From: WHSW01 sp963705955
GTDB taxonomy: Bacteria > Actinomycetota > Thermoleophilia > Solirubrobacterales > 70-9
Direction of reading: 5' to 3'
DNA: 64,000 nucleotides
Assembly: GCA_963705955.1 (NCBI GenBank)
Contig: CAVPLH010000010.1
Location: 248,001-312,000, forward strand
The notes beneath the pieces are model-generated. The model was given only the letters and a program-made list of their open reading frames with translations, made no database searches and was not told the DNA's origin. Positions 44,103-54,350 of the stretch are shown piece by piece. A program made the translations under genes and the position numbers. How positions within the stretch are numbered: the stretch's first letter is position 1; every line of letters begins with the position of its first letter.

Positions 44103-45750
44103 CGCCGAGCCGGCCGGGCGCTCCTGCGCGGGCGCGCAAGCACTGGGGCTGGGGGTATGAGGACGAGCAGCCCTCGGCCGCCGAGCTGGCTGCGGCGGCG
44201 CCCGGGATTCGCGCCCGGCTCGGGTTCGGCGGGGATGCCGAGCAGCCGCTGGCGCTCGAGCGGATCGAGCTCCGGTCGCCTCGGCTCGAGCCGCCGGGCC
44301 GGCTCGCCGCAATCGTCACCGCAGACCGCCGCGAGCGCATCTCGCACGGGCTCGGCAAGGCCTATCGCGATGTCGTCCGAGGCCTCCGCGGCGAGATCGA
44401 GAACCCACCCGACCTCGTCGCGCGGCCCCGCGACGAGGTCGAGCTCGAGGCGGTGCTCGAATGGTGCGCCGAGACCGGTGCGGCGGCGATCCCCTACGGC
44501 GGCGGAACGAGCGTCTGCGGCGGGATCGAGCCGCGGATCGACGACCGCTACGCCGGTGCGGTGACGATCGACATCGGGGCGCTCGACCGCGTGCTCGAGG
44601 TCGACCCGGTCTCCCGGGCGGCCCGGATCCAGGCCGGCGTTCTGGGTCCGGCGCTCAACGAGCAGCTCGGCGAGCGAGGCCTGACGCTGCGCCACTTTCC
44701 GCAGTCGTTCGAGTTCTCGACCCTTGGCGGCTGGATCGCGACCCGCGCCGGCGGTCACTTCGCGACCGTCTGGACCCATATCGACGACCTCGTCGAGTCG
44801 GTTCGCGCGATCACGCCCGCGGGGCGCCTGGGAGAGCCGCAGGCTGCCCGGCTCGGGCGCCGGGCCGAGCCCGGACCGGATGCTGATCGGCTCCGAGGGG
44901 ATCCTCGGCGTGATCACCGAGGCCTGGGTGCGCGTCCACGAGCGCCCCGAGCACAAGCTCTCCTGCGGAGTCGGGTTCGACTCCTTCGCGGACGGCGCCG
45001 AGGCGGTCCGTGCGCTTTCACAGTCGGGGCTCAACCCCGCCAACTGCCGGCTGCTCGACGAGACGGAGTCGCGGCTCACCCACGCCGACGAGAGCGGCCG
45101 CGCGCAGCTCGTGCTCGGCTTCGAGTCCGCCCACCAGCCGGTCGACGAGCTGATGCGCCAGGCGCTCGAGCTGGTCCGCGATCACGGCGGCGATCCGGGC
45201 GCGGTACGCGGAAAGCGGGAGAGCGGGAGCGCGGAGCGCGGAGGGGCGGTCGGGGCGTGGCGGCATGCGTTCCTCGCGGCGCCCTACCTGCGCGACACCC
45301 TGGTCGCCTGCGGGGTGCTCTCCGAGACGTTCGAGACCGCGATCACCTGGGACCGGTTCGAGGACTTCCACGCGACCGTGATCGAGGCGGCCCGCGGCGC
45401 GCGTCGCCGAGGTCTGCGGCGGCCCGGCGGAGGGCGAAGCGGCGCCGAAGGTGATGTGTCGCTTCACCCACGTCTACCCGGACGGCCCGGCGCCCTACTT
45501 CACGATCCTCGCCCCGGCGCGCCGCGGCTCGGAGGTCGAGCAGTGGGACGAGATCAAGGCGGCGGTCTCCGAGGCCGTGATCGCCGCCGGCGGCACGATC
45601 ACCCACCATCACGCCGTCGGCCGCGACCACCGCCCGTGGTATGACCGCCAGCGACCGGACCGCTTCGCCGATGCATTGCGCGCGGCCAAGCGCGCAGTGG
45701 ATCCTGCGGGCACGCTGAATCCGGGCGTGCTCATCGATCCGGCCGCCTAA
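44096..45750 (+). CDS. FAD-linked oxidase, alkyl-DHAP-synthase/glycolate-oxidase type (two frameshifts)
   Basis: About 550 residues after repair of shifts near 44838 and 45400. N-terminus RKHWGWGYEDEQPSAAEL, typical of alkylglycerone-phosphate-synthase-like proteins; FAD domain AAAIPYGGGTSVCGGIEPRI, LRHFPQSFEFSTLGGWIATR and AGPSPDRMLIGSEGILGVIT; C-terminal FAD-oxidase domain KVMCRFTHVYPDGPAPYFTI, GGTITHHHAVGRDHRPWY and AVDPAGTLNPGVLID. In this family it could make ether lipids or oxidise a hydroxy acid. No ATG, GTG or TTG lies before the conserved N-terminus; CTG 44096, overlapping the reductase stop, is the apparent start. Confidence 0.78.
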
Positions 45751-45762
45751 CCTTCTCCGGTC

Positions 45763-46623
45763 ATGCCGCCGCTGCTGCGCGCCCTCCGCCCGTCGGAGTG
45801 GATCAAGAACCTGCTCGTTTTCGCCGGGCTGCTCTTCTCGGGCCGCCTCGACGAGGCGAGCGCGGTGCTCGACGCTTCGCTCACCTTCGTCGCCTTCTGC
45901 GCGATCGCGAGCGCCGGCTATCTGTTCAACGACCTGCGCGACCGCGACGACGACCGCCGCCACCCCGAGAAGCGCAACCGCCCGATCGCCAGCGGCGCGG
46001 TCGAGCCGCGCGCCGCCGGCACGCTCGCCGTGGCGCTCGTGGTCGCCGGGATCGCGATCGGCTTCGCGGTCGACGCCGAGGTCGCCGGCCTCGTCGCCCT
46101 CTACGGCGCGATCACGACCGCCTACTCGCTGATCCTGAAACGGCTCGTGATCATCGACGTGATGACGATCGCCTCGCTGTTCATCCTGCGGGTGGTCGCC
46201 GGCGCGGTGGCGGTCGGCGCCCACGCCTCGGACTTCCTGCTCATCTGCACCGGGATGCTGGCCCTCTTCCTCGGCTTCACCAAGCGCCGCCAGGAGGCGA
46301 TGCTGGAGGAACGCGACGAGGCCCAGACACGACCCGTGCTCGAGCACTACTCGCTGCCGTTCCTCGACCAGATGATCGCGATGGTGACCGCTTCGGCGAT
46401 CATCAGCTACATCATCTACGCGGCCGACTCGCCGCGGATCGGCTCGAAGATGCTCGCCACAGCCCCCTCGGTGCTCTACGGCATCTTCCGCTACCTGTAC
46501 CTGATCTACGACCGCCGCGACACCCGCTCGACGGCGGCGATCCTGACCGAGGACCCCGGGATGGTGTTCGCCGGCGTCACCTGGGTCGGCACGGCGCTGC
46601 TGATGCTCTACGTCGTCGATTAG
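45763..46623 (+). CDS. UbiA-family prenyltransferase, decaprenyl-phosphate phosphoribosyltransferase-like
   Basis: 286 residues and about nine membrane helices. The N-terminal RPSEWIKNLLVFAGLLFSGR and the aspartate motif NDLRDRDDDRRHPEKRNRPI (NDxxDxxxD) match the UbiA subgroup that moves 5-phosphoribose onto decaprenyl phosphate, the first step to arabinan donors in mycobacteria. The second conserved loop is FLGFTKRRQEAMLEERDEAQ. Whether this organism makes arabinan is unknown, so the substrate is inferred. -10 TAACCT (45748-45753) overlaps the previous stop and lies 9 nt before ATG 45763, so the gene has its own leaderless promoter. Confidence 0.87.
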   Translation: MPPLLRALRPSEWIKNLLVFAGLLFSGRLDEASAVLDASLTFVAFCAIASAGYLFNDLRDRDDDRRHPEKRNRPIASGAVEPRAAGTLAVALVVAGIAIGFAVDAEVAGLVALYGAITTAYSLILKRLVIIDVMTIASLFILRVVAGAVAVGAHASDFLLICTGMLALFLGFTKRRQEAMLEERDEAQTRPVLEHYSLPFLDQMIAMVTASAIISYIIYAADSPRIGSKMLATAPSVLYGIFRYLYLIYDRRDTRSTAAILTEDPGMVFAGVTWVGTALLMLYVVD

Positions 46624-46638
46624 TAGGGTGCCCCGTCC

Positions 46639-47778
46639 ATGGACCTGACGCTGAGCTCGGACGAGCAGGCCTTTCGCGACGAGCTTCGGCGCTGGCTCGA
46701 GGCGAACCATCCCGGCCCGGCGCCGACCGGCGGCGACCAGGTCCAGTTCGAGTTCGAGCGCGAGTGGCAGCGCAAGCTGCACTCCGCAGGCTGGGCCGGC
46801 GTCTCGTGGCCGAAGGAGTTCGGCGGCCGGGGCGCGACCTTGATCGAGCAGTCGATCTTCGGCGAGGAGCTCGCTCGCGCCAAGGCGCCGCGCCCCGCCA
46901 ACGTGCTCGGGTTGGTGATGGGGGGCCCGGTCGTGATCGCGCACGGGACGACGGAGCAGAAGGAACGCTTCCTGGAGCCGATCCTCTCCGCCGAGGAGAT
47001 CTGGTGCCAGGGCTTCTCGGAGCCCGAGTCGGGCTCCGACCTCGCCTCGTTGAAGACCAAGGCGACGCAGGAGAACGGCGGCTGGCGGATCACCGGCCAG
47101 AAGGTGTGGACGACGTTCGCGCACGAGGCGAAGTGGTGCATGCTGGTCGCCCGCACCGATCCCGACGTGCCCAAGCACAAGGGGCTCACCTACTTCCTCA
47201 TGGACATGGAGCAGGACGAGGTCGAGGTTCGACCGCTGCGCCAGATAACCGGGGAGTCCGAGTTCAACGAGCTGTTCATCGAGGACGCCTACGTGTCCGA
47301 CGAGAACGTCGTCGGCGGGGTCGGCAACGGTTGGATGGTCGCGATCACGACGTTGATGAACGAGCGCGCCGGCCTCGGAGCCTCGGCCGCGCTCGGGCTC
47401 GCCAACGCGCTCGACGAGCTGGTCGAGCTCGCGAAGCGCCGCGGCGTCGCCGACGACCCGATCGTCCGCGACAAGGTCGCGCGGCTGAAGATCGGCATCG
47501 AGGGCCTGCGGCTCGGGGCAATGCGGGCGCTGAGCGCGACGATGAAGGTCGGGACCCCGGGGCCGGAGGGATCGATCGCGAAGTTGCAGTGGTCATCGAC
47601 CAACCAGGCGCTGACCGAGCTCGCGGTCGAGGTCGGCGGCACGGAGACGCTCTCGCGCGACTCGCTGTGGGCGTACCGGTTCCTGCGCTCGCGCGCCAAC
47701 TCGATCGAGGGCGGGACCAGCGACGTCCTCAAGAACATCGTCGCCGAGCGTGTGCTCGGCTTGCCGAAGCTGCGTTGA
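46639..47778 (+). CDS. Acyl-CoA dehydrogenase (first of a pair)
   Basis: 379 residues. FAD/acyl-CoA motifs: GWAGVSWPKEFGGRGATLIE, WCQGFSEPESGSDLASLKTK, GWRITGQKVWTTFAHEAKWC and C-terminal ANSIEGGTSDVLKNIVAERV. A -10 TAGGGT (46624-46629) lies 9 nt before ATG 46639. The following gene encodes a second, shorter-motif dehydrogenase with only ~20 bp between them, an arrangement known for heteromeric FadE enzymes acting on bulky (for example steroid side chain) acyl-CoAs. The pairing suggests a bulky substrate here too, which is inference. Confidence 0.92.
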   Translation: MDLTLSSDEQAFRDELRRWLEANHPGPAPTGGDQVQFEFEREWQRKLHSAGWAGVSWPKEFGGRGATLIEQSIFGEELARAKAPRPANVLGLVMGGPVVIAHGTTEQKERFLEPILSAEEIWCQGFSEPESGSDLASLKTKATQENGGWRITGQKVWTTFAHEAKWCMLVARTDPDVPKHKGLTYFLMDMEQDEVEVRPLRQITGESEFNELFIEDAYVSDENVVGGVGNGWMVAITTLMNERAGLGASAALGLANALDELVELAKRRGVADDPIVRDKVARLKIGIEGLRLGAMRALSATMKVGTPGPEGSIAKLQWSSTNQALTELAVEVGGTETLSRDSLWAYRFLRSRANSIEGGTSDVLKNIVAERVLGLPKLR

Positions 47779-47797
47779 GTCTCTGAGCGCCGTGACG

Positions 47798-48800
47798 ATG
47801 GACTTCGACTTCAACGACGAGCAGCGCGAGATCAAGTCGACCGCGCACGACTTCCTCGCCAGCCGCTTCAAGCCGGAGAAGGTGCGCGAGCTCGCCGAGT
47901 CCGAGAGCCCCTACGACGACGCGCTCTGGAAGCAGATCTGCGACCTCGGCTGGCCCGGGATCGCGATCTCCGAGCAGTACGGCGGCCTCGGACTCGGAGT
48001 GGTCGAGCTGGTCATCCTCCAGGAGGAGGCCGGCTACGCGCTTGCCCCGTCGCCGCTGCTCTCGAACGCCTACGCCGGGGTCGTGATCGAGTCCGCCGGC
48101 TCGGACTCACAGCGCGATCGCCGGCTTCCCGGGATCGCCTCCGGTGAGGCGCGCGGCGCCGCGGAGTTGACCCGTGATCCCGATCCGGTCGTCGGCGCGG
48201 CGGAGGGCGCGTCGATCCTCGTGCTCGGCGACGAGCGGGGCGAGGGTGCCCGCCTCGTCGACCCCGCGGAGGCGACCGTCGAGCGGCTGGACCTGATCGA
48301 CACGACCCGCACCTACTCCCGGGTGCTCGCGCGAGGGAGGCGATCCGCTGCCGGGCGAGATCGGCGCCGCGGTCGACACCGGCGCGATCGCGCTCGCCGC
48401 CGAGCTCGTCGGCGTCTCTCAGCGGGCGCTCGACATGGCGGTCGACTACGCGAAGGAGCGGCAGCAGTTCGGGCGCCCGATCGGCGCCTATCAGGCGGTC
48501 TCGCACCGGCTCGCCGAGATGCTCTGGGACGTCGAGGAGGCGCGCTCGCTCGTCTACTACGCGGCCTGGGTCGCCGACGCCGAGCCGGAGTCGCTGCCGC
48601 TGGCCGCGTCGATGGCGAAGGCGCGCGCCTCCGACAGCGCCAACGCCGTCACCCACGCGGCGATTCAGACCTTCGGCGGCATCGGCTTCACCTGGGAGCA
48701 CGACGTCCACTTCCTGCTCAAGCGGGCCCGCGTCTCGGCCGAGCTGCTCGGCAGCCCCCGCCGGCACCGCGAGCGGGTCGCGGCGATCGTCGGGCTCTGA
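47798..48800 (+). CDS. Acyl-CoA dehydrogenase (second of a pair, one frameshift)
   Basis: About 333 residues. N-terminal MDFDFNDEQREIKSTAHDFL, GWPGIAISEQYGGLGLGVVE; C-terminal ALDMAVDYAKERQQFGRPIG, AVSHRLAEMLWDVEEARSLV and HAAIQTFGGIGFTWEHDVHF. The middle beta domain is short and poorly conserved, as in the regulatory-like partner of heteromeric FadE pairs. One extra base near 48337 (between VLARG and GDPLPGEIGAAVD) shifts the frame. ATG 47798 gives the usual N-terminus. It is 3' of its partner and probably cotranscribed. Confidence 0.83.
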
Positions 48801-48803
48801 GCT

Positions 48804-49145
48804 TCAGCGCCTCTCCGACTCCCGGTCGTCGGAGAGGATCTCGACGTCGGCGGCGAGCTGCTTGCGGCCGTTGAACTGATACTCGATGTCGACCGTCTCG
48901 TTCGTCCGGTAGGTGCCGACGACCCCGATCAGCATCGAGGCCCAACGGATCCCGCTCAGCTTCTCCTCCTTGAGGATCGGGCGGGCGAACTCGATCGCCG
49001 CGCTGCGGATCTCGTAGTCGACGCCCCGCTTCTGCTCGACGCCGTTGACGTAGACCTTGATCGGCTCCTCGGCGCCGCGCGGCAGCCTCGCCCGGCGCCC
49101 GGCCGCGAAGCTGCCCTTCGGCACCTCGATCTCGCGCCGCTCCAT
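48804..49145 (-). CDS. Conserved actinobacterial protein of unknown function
   Basis: 113 residues. VYVNGVEQKRGVDYEIRSAA, IEFARPILKEEKLSGIRWAS, MLIGVVGTYRTNETVDIEYQ and FNGRKQLAADVEIL form a compact beta-rich domain that I have seen in other actinobacteria as an unnamed family. It has no membrane helix or signal. It lies 10 bp after the next uncharacterised gene, downstream of citrate synthase on the same strand, so it is probably in the citrate synthase operon. Its stop sits 4 bp from the convergent dehydrogenase stop. Confidence 0.65.
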   Translation of the reverse strand: MERREIEVPKGSFAAGRRARLPRGAEEPIKVYVNGVEQKRGVDYEIRSAAIEFARPILKEEKLSGIRWASMLIGVVGTYRTNETVDIEYQFNGRKQLAADVEILSDDRESERR

Positions 49146-49155
49146 GGACGCAAAT

Positions 49156-49521
49156 CTAGTCGAGGCGCGCCGCTGAGCCGCGCGGTCGCAGCGCTCGGCG
49201 AACGGCGTCGAAGGGCGTCTCGTCGCCCCCGGGCTCGAGCGTCGACCGGCGCACCCCGCCGCTGTAGGCGATCAGCGAGCCGTCGCCCATCACGTCGACC
49301 CCCGCGGTCGAACCGCGCAGCCAGCGACCGCTCGAGATCTCGAGGCGACCGGCGACCCGGGTGGCGGGCTCGAACTCGCGCAGGGCCTTGACCGCCGGCA
49401 GCCGTCCCTCGCGCCGGACCTCCACCGCGCGCCGCTCGAGCGCCTCGATCGCCGCGTCGAGGTCCTCGAACTTCTGGCGCTCGACCTTCGGTCCTATCCG
49501 GGTGGTCAGCGTGTAGGTCAG
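49156..49521 (-). CDS. Conserved actinobacterial protein of unknown function, CTG start
   Basis: 121 residues from CTG 49521. The N-terminus TYTLTTRIGPKVERQKFEDL and DAAIEALERRAVEVRREGRL is followed by FEPATRVAGRLEISS and a domain GGVDVMGDG-like: AGVDVMGDGSLIAYSGGVRR, then TPFDAVRRALR. ATG/GTG/TTG starts only occur after about residue 30, inside the conserved helix; CTG overlaps the citrate synthase stop as CTGA. The pattern is shared by an unnamed actinobacterial family. Linked to citrate synthase by the overlap, it may be an accessory or merely cotranscribed. Confidence 0.65.
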   Translation of the reverse strand: MTYTLTTRIGPKVERQKFEDLDAAIEALERRAVEVRREGRLPAVKALREFEPATRVAGRLEISSGRWLRGSTAGVDVMGDGSLIAYSGGVRRSTLEPGGDETPFDAVRRALRPRGSAARLD

Positions 49522-50918
49522 GCGCCGCGGCGCTGGCGCACCGGCCGGCGCACGGCGTCGTTGGTGATCTTCTCCGGGCCGACGCGCTCGGAGATCGGGG
49601 TGTAGTCGACATCGCGCTCACCGGTGTAGATCTGCCGCGGGCGGGCGATCTTCGTCTCCGGGTCGTCGACCATCTCGAGCCACTGGGCGACCCAGCCGGA
49701 GGTCCGGCCGATCGCGAACATGACGGTGAACATCTCCGATGGCAGCTCGAGCGCCTCGTAGATCAGCCCGGAGTAGAAGTCGACGTTCGGATAGAGCTTG
49801 CGCGAGGTGAAGAACTCGTCGTCGAGCGCCCGCTTCTCGAGCTCGCTCGCGATCTCGAGCAGCGGGTTGTGCTCGGTCGCCTCGAGCACCTCCTCGACGT
49901 GCTTCTTGATGATCCGCGCCCGCGGATCGTAGTTCTTGTAGACCCGGTGTCCGAAGCCCATCAGCCTCTCCTCCCGGTTCTTGACCCCCTCGAGGAAGGC
50001 GGGGATGTTCTCGGTCTTCTCGATCCGCCGCAGCATCCGCAGCACCGCCTCGTTGGCACCGCCGTGCAGCGGGCCGTAGAGGGCCGCGACGCCCGCGGCG
50101 ACCGCCGAGTAGGGGTCGACCTGCGACGAGCCGACGCCGCGGACCGCGTTCGTCGAGCAGTTCTGCTCGTGGTCGGCGTGGAGGATGAAGAGGACGTCGA
50201 GCGCCTTCGAGAGCCGCGGGTCGGGCTGGTACTTGACCTCGGTCTTCTTGAACATCATCGAGAGGAAGTTCTCGGCGTAGCTGAGGTCGTTGTCCGGGTA
50301 GACGTACGGCAGCCCCATGTTGTGGCGGTACGCGAACGCCGCCAGGGTGGGGACCTTGGCGATCAGCCGGATCGCCGCCATGTAGCGCTCCTCCGGATCG
50401 TCGATCCGCTTCGCGTCCGGGTAGAAGGTCGAGAGCGCGCCGACCCCGGCGAGCAGCATCCCCATCGGGTGGGCGTCGTAGCGGAAGCCCTGCAGGAACT
50501 GCTTGATGTCCTCGTGGACGAACGTGTGGTGGGTGACGTCGAACACCCAGCGCTCGAGCTGCGGCTTCGTCGGCAGCTCGCCGTAGACGAGGAAGAACGC
50601 CACCTCGAGGTAGCTGGAGTGCTCGCACAGCTGCTCGATCGGGATTCCTCGGTGCTGGAGGATGCCCGCCTCGCCGTCGATGTAGGTGATCGAGGAGCGA
50701 CACGACGCTGTGTTGGTGAACGCGGGGTCGTAGGACATGAGCCCGAAATCGTCCTCGGAGACCTTGATCTGGCGGAAGTCCATCGCCTTCACGGTCCCGT
50801 CGGTGATCGCGACGTCGTAGCTCTCGCCGGTGCGGTTGTCGGTGACGCTGAGGCTGGCCTGCTCCGCCGCCGCGGTCGCCACACCACCGTCCTGTGAAGT
50901 CTCGCGCTCGTTGGCCAT
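49518..50918 (-). CDS. gltA: Citrate synthase
   Basis: 466 residues. It condenses acetyl-CoA and oxaloacetate to citrate. Conserved elements: RSSITYIDGEAGILQHRGIP, LHADHEQNCSTNAVRGVGSS (first His region), the catalytic GPLHGGANEAVLRMLRRIE, GFGHRVYKNYDPRARIIKKH (oxaloacetate His) and NVDFYSGLIYEALELP (catalytic Asp). It is type II (long, with an N-terminal beta domain), as in most bacteria. A good ribosome site (GAGGAGA) precedes ATG 50918. Two uncharacterised genes follow in the same direction, the first overlapping by 4 bp. Confidence 0.96.
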   Translation of the reverse strand: MANERETSQDGGVATAAAEQASLSVTDNRTGESYDVAITDGTVKAMDFRQIKVSEDDFGLMSYDPAFTNTASCRSSITYIDGEAGILQHRGIPIEQLCEHSSYLEVAFFLVYGELPTKPQLERWVFDVTHHTFVHEDIKQFLQGFRYDAHPMGMLLAGVGALSTFYPDAKRIDDPEERYMAAIRLIAKVPTLAAFAYRHNMGLPYVYPDNDLSYAENFLSMMFKKTEVKYQPDPRLSKALDVLFILHADHEQNCSTNAVRGVGSSQVDPYSAVAAGVAALYGPLHGGANEAVLRMLRRIEKTENIPAFLEGVKNREERLMGFGHRVYKNYDPRARIIKKHVEEVLEATEHNPLLEIASELEKRALDDEFFTSRKLYPNVDFYSGLIYEALELPSEMFTVMFAIGRTSGWVAQWLEMVDDPETKIARPRQIYTGERDVDYTPISERVGPEKITNDAVRRPVRQRRGA

Positions 50919-50963
50919 TCCGTCTCCTCGCTCGCTCTTCGCTCTCGTACCCGATTCTCGCAG

Positions 50964-51908
50964 CTATCCCGGGGCGACCGTCAGGGTCAGCGGGGCTTCC
51001 TCGAAGTGCGTGAGGCTCTTGAACGCGGTCAGGCGCTCGGCGATGTCGGTTCCGGTCAGCCGGGCGACCCGCTCGGTTCCGAACGCCTCGACGTTGAACG
51101 ACGCCATCACCGACCCGTAGGCCATCGCCTGGCGCATCGCGCGGTCGTCGTGGCCGCTACGCGTGCGGACCCCGTCGAGGTAGCCGAGGAAGCCGCCCGC
51201 GAAGCTGTCACCGGCACCGGTCGGGTCGCGGACGTCCTCGAGCGGCAGGCCCGGAATCGCGAACATGCCGTCGCCGGTGAACATCGCCGCGCCGTACTCA
51301 CCGCGCTTCGCGATCACGGCCTCCGGACCGAGCTCCATCGCGGCCCTGGCGGCGTGGACCAGGTTCGGGCGCTCGGTGAGCATCCGCAGCTCGGCGTCGT
51401 TGAGCAGCAGCAGGTCGACGCCCGCGATCGCCTCGACGAGCGACTCGCGCGCCGTCTCGATCCACAGGTTCATCGAGTCGAGCGCCGCGAAGCTCGCCGA
51501 GGACTGGCGGCGGACATCGCGCTGCAGGTCGGGCTGGATGTTGCCGAGGAAGAGCATCTGCGACTCGCAGGAAACGGGCGAGAGCTTCGGATGGAACTCG
51601 GCGAACACGTTGAGCTCCGTCTCGTCGGTGTGGGCGACGTTCATGTCGTGGTCGTAGTGACCGCGCCAGAAGAAGGTCTTCCCGCCCGCGACGTGCTCGA
51701 TGTCGTCGACCGCCACGCCGCGATCGGAGAGCACCGCGAGGTGCTCGTCGCCGAAGTCGTCGCCGACCGGGCCGACGACGTGGACCTCGGTGAAGAAGCT
51801 CGCCGCGAGCGCGAAATGCACCGCCGAGCCGCCGAGCATGCGCTCGCGCCCGCCGAACGGAGTTCGGACGCTGTCGAAGGCGATCGATCCGACGACGGTG
51901 AGCGACAC
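50964..51908 (-). CDS. PfkB-family carbohydrate/nucleoside kinase
   Basis: 314 residues. N-terminal VVGSIAFDSVRTPFGGRERM, LGGSAVHFALAASFFTEVHV and a C-terminal ATP/substrate site DPTGAGDSFAGGFLGYLDGV with the catalytic Asp in GAGDSF. It phosphorylates a sugar or nucleoside; short relatives of this exact pattern are often annotated as sugar kinases of unknown specificity. -10 TAGTCT (51923-51918) lies 9 nt before GTG 51908, so it is likely leaderless. It is divergent from the quinone oxidoreductase. Confidence 0.86.
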   Translation of the reverse strand: MSLTVVGSIAFDSVRTPFGGRERMLGGSAVHFALAASFFTEVHVVGPVGDDFGDEHLAVLSDRGVAVDDIEHVAGGKTFFWRGHYDHDMNVAHTDETELNVFAEFHPKLSPVSCESQMLFLGNIQPDLQRDVRRQSSASFAALDSMNLWIETARESLVEAIAGVDLLLLNDAELRMLTERPNLVHAARAAMELGPEAVIAKRGEYGAAMFTGDGMFAIPGLPLEDVRDPTGAGDSFAGGFLGYLDGVRTRSGHDDRAMRQAMAYGSVMASFNVEAFGTERVARLTGTDIAERLTAFKSLTHFEEAPLTLTVAPG

Positions 51909-51958
51909 CAGTGCGGCAGACTAGGGGAAACCGTGCCCCCCCGACGCAGGAAGCGGAC

Positions 51959-52907
51959 CTGAAGGCGATCCAGATACAGGAGTTCGGCGGCCCCGAGGTG
52001 ATGGAGGTCGTCGAGCTGCCCGATCCAGAGCCCGGCGAGGGCGAGGTACTGGTCGACGTCACGCGTTGCGGGGTCAACTTCGCGGACACCCACGCGACCC
52101 GCAACGACTATCTGGCCGAGCAGAGCCTGCCCCTGACGCCCGGTGGTGAGATCGCCGGCACGACGCCGGACGGGACCAGGGTCGCCGCGATCCTGCCCGC
52201 CGGCGGCTATGCGGAGCGAGTCGCGGTCAGAGCCGACTGGCTGGTGCCGGTCGCCGACGAGGTCTCCGACGACCAGGCAGCCTCGCTGCTGCTCCAGGGC
52301 CTCACCGCGCACGCCCTCGTCCACCGCTGTGCCCGCCTCGAGCCGGGCGAGACGGTCGTCGTCGAGGCGGCGGGGGGTGGCACGGGCACGCTCGCCGTGC
52401 AGCTCGCGAAGCGCGCCGGGGCGCGGGTGATCGCGCTCGCCTCGACCGACGAGAAGCGTGCTCTGGCCGAACGCCTCGGCGCCGACGCCGCGGTCGACTC
52501 GCGCGCCGACGACCTCGGTACGGCGATCATCGAGGCCAACGGCGGGGCCCAGGTCGACGCGGTCTTCGAGATGAGCGGCGGCGCGGCATTCGAGTCCTCG
52601 TTGCGCGCTCTCGCGCCGTTCGGGCGCACGGTCACCTTCGGGATCGCCTCGCGCGAGCAGAACCAGGTTTCGACCGGGCCATCTGATGCGCCACTCGCGC
52701 GCCGTGATCGGCTTCTGGCTCATGCATCTGATCCCGCGGCGGGAGGAGGTGGCTAACATGATCCGTGACCTACACGACGCAGTCGCCTCGGGCGAGCTCG
52801 AGGTGGTCGTCGGAGAGGTCTACCCACTCTCGGAGGCTCGCCGCGCGCATCATGACCTCGCCGCCAGGCGCACCGCGGGCAAGTTGTTGCTGAACCCTTC
52901 GCTATGA
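51959..52907 (+). CDS. Quinone oxidoreductase, MDR/zinc-free alcohol dehydrogenase type (one frameshift)
   Basis: About 315 residues. LKAIQIQEFGGPEVMEVVEL is the canonical N-terminus of NADPH:quinone oxidoreductases, followed by RCGVNFADTHATRN, PGGEIAGTTPDGTRVA, the nucleotide loop VVVEAAGGGTGTLAVQLAKR and GRTVTFGIASREQN. One extra base near 52678 shifts to RHSRAVIGFWLMHLIPRREE and ends TAGKLLLNPSL at 52907. The start is best placed at CTG 51959, with AGGAA 7 nt upstream; an upstream GTG 51911 would add a random-looking peptide. Stop and helicase start overlap as ATGA. Confidence 0.82.
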
Positions 52908-54350
52908 CCACCTTCAAGGAGCTCGGCCTGAGCCGGGAGATCCTGCTTGCGCTCGACGAGCTCGGCTACACGGAGCCGACCCCGATCCAGGAGCAGGCGA
53001 TCCCCGAGCTGCTCGCCGGACACGACGTGATCGGACAGGCCCAGACCGGGACCGGCAAGACGGCCGCCTTCGGGCTGCCGCTGCTCCAGTACCTCGACCC
53101 GGGCTCCGAGGAGACCCAGGCGGTCGTCCTGACGCCGACGCGCGAGCTCTGCATCCAGGTGACCCAGGCCCTGCGCTCCTACGCCGAGCACGTCGACATC
53201 GAGGTCGTCGCGGTGTTCGGCGGCGCGCCGATCTCCGCCCAGCAATCGCGGCTGCGTCGCGGCGCGCACGTCGTCGTCGCGACGGTCGGGCGGATGATGG
53301 ACCTGATCTCCCGCCGCTCGCTGGTCCTCACCTCGGCGCGCTACGTGGTCCTCGACGAGGCCGACGAGATGCTCGACCTGGGGTTCATCGAGGACGTCGA
53401 GAAGATCCTCCGGATGTGCCCGTCGGGCCGCCAGACGTCGCTCTTCTCGGCGACCATTCCGCCGCCGATCGCGCGGCTCGCCGAGCAGTACATGTACGAC
53501 CCGGTGACGATCAAGGTGACCCCGAAGCAGCTCACCGTGGACGCGATCGAGCAGGCCTACGTCGAGGTCGAGCCGCGGAACAAGACCGAGCGGCTGATCG
53601 AGGTGCTGCGGGCCGAGGAGCCCGAGCAGGCGATCATCTTCTGCCGGACGAAGATCGGCGCGGCGCGGCTCGACGTCCAGCTCCGCGACCGCGGCCTGCG
53701 GGTGAAGGCGCTTCACGGCGACATGAGCCAGGGTCAGCGCGACGGCGTGATGATCCAGTTCAAGGACCACAAGCTGCCGCTTCTGGTCGCCACCGACGTC
53801 GCCGCTCGCGGGCTCGACATCGAGCACGTCACGCACGTGATCAACTACGACATGCCGAACAACACGGAGATGTACGTGCACCGGATCGGGCGCACGGGCC
53901 GGGTCGGTCGCACCGGACGCGCGATCACCTTCGTGACCACCGAAGCAGCGCCCGGAGATTCCCCGGATCGAGCGCGAAGCGAGCACCGCGATCGGCGAGT
54001 GGGAACCGCCGGAGGAGCGGATCGAGCACGCCCCGCGCCCGCGGCGGCGCGATCATTCCTCCGAGCCGCCGCCGAAGCCGCAGCGCCGGCGTCTGGCCTC
54101 CGAGGACGTGGACGGCTCCGTGAAGCTGTTCGTCAACCGCGGCCGCCGCAGCGGTATCGGCGAGGACGAGCTGCGCTGGGCGCTGACCGAGGGCGCCGTG
54201 ATCCCGGATGCGGAGATCGCCTCGATCAGGGTGCTGGACCGGTTCTCGTTCGTCGAGCTCTCCGATCGGCAGGCCAAGGTCGCGCTCGAGCGCCTCGACG
54301 GCACGAAGCTCGAGGGCAAGCAGATCCGGGTCGAGTACGCGAAGGACTGA
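52904..54350 (+). CDS. DEAD-box RNA helicase (one frameshift)
   Basis: About 481 residues. Q motif FKELGLSREILLALDELGYT, motif I AQTGTGKTAAFGLPLL, Ia TPTRELCIQVTQAL, II VLDEADEMLDLGF, III FSATIPPP, V VATDVAARGLDIEHV and VI YVHRIGRTGRVGRTGRA. After one extra base near 53947 an Arg/Pro-rich linker leads to a C-terminal RNA-binding domain (DGSVKLFVNRGRRSGIGEDE, VLDRFSFVELSDRQAKVALE), as in DbpA/CsdA-type helicases that remodel ribosomal or cold-shock RNA. ATG 52904 overlaps the oxidoreductase stop. Confidence 0.9.
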
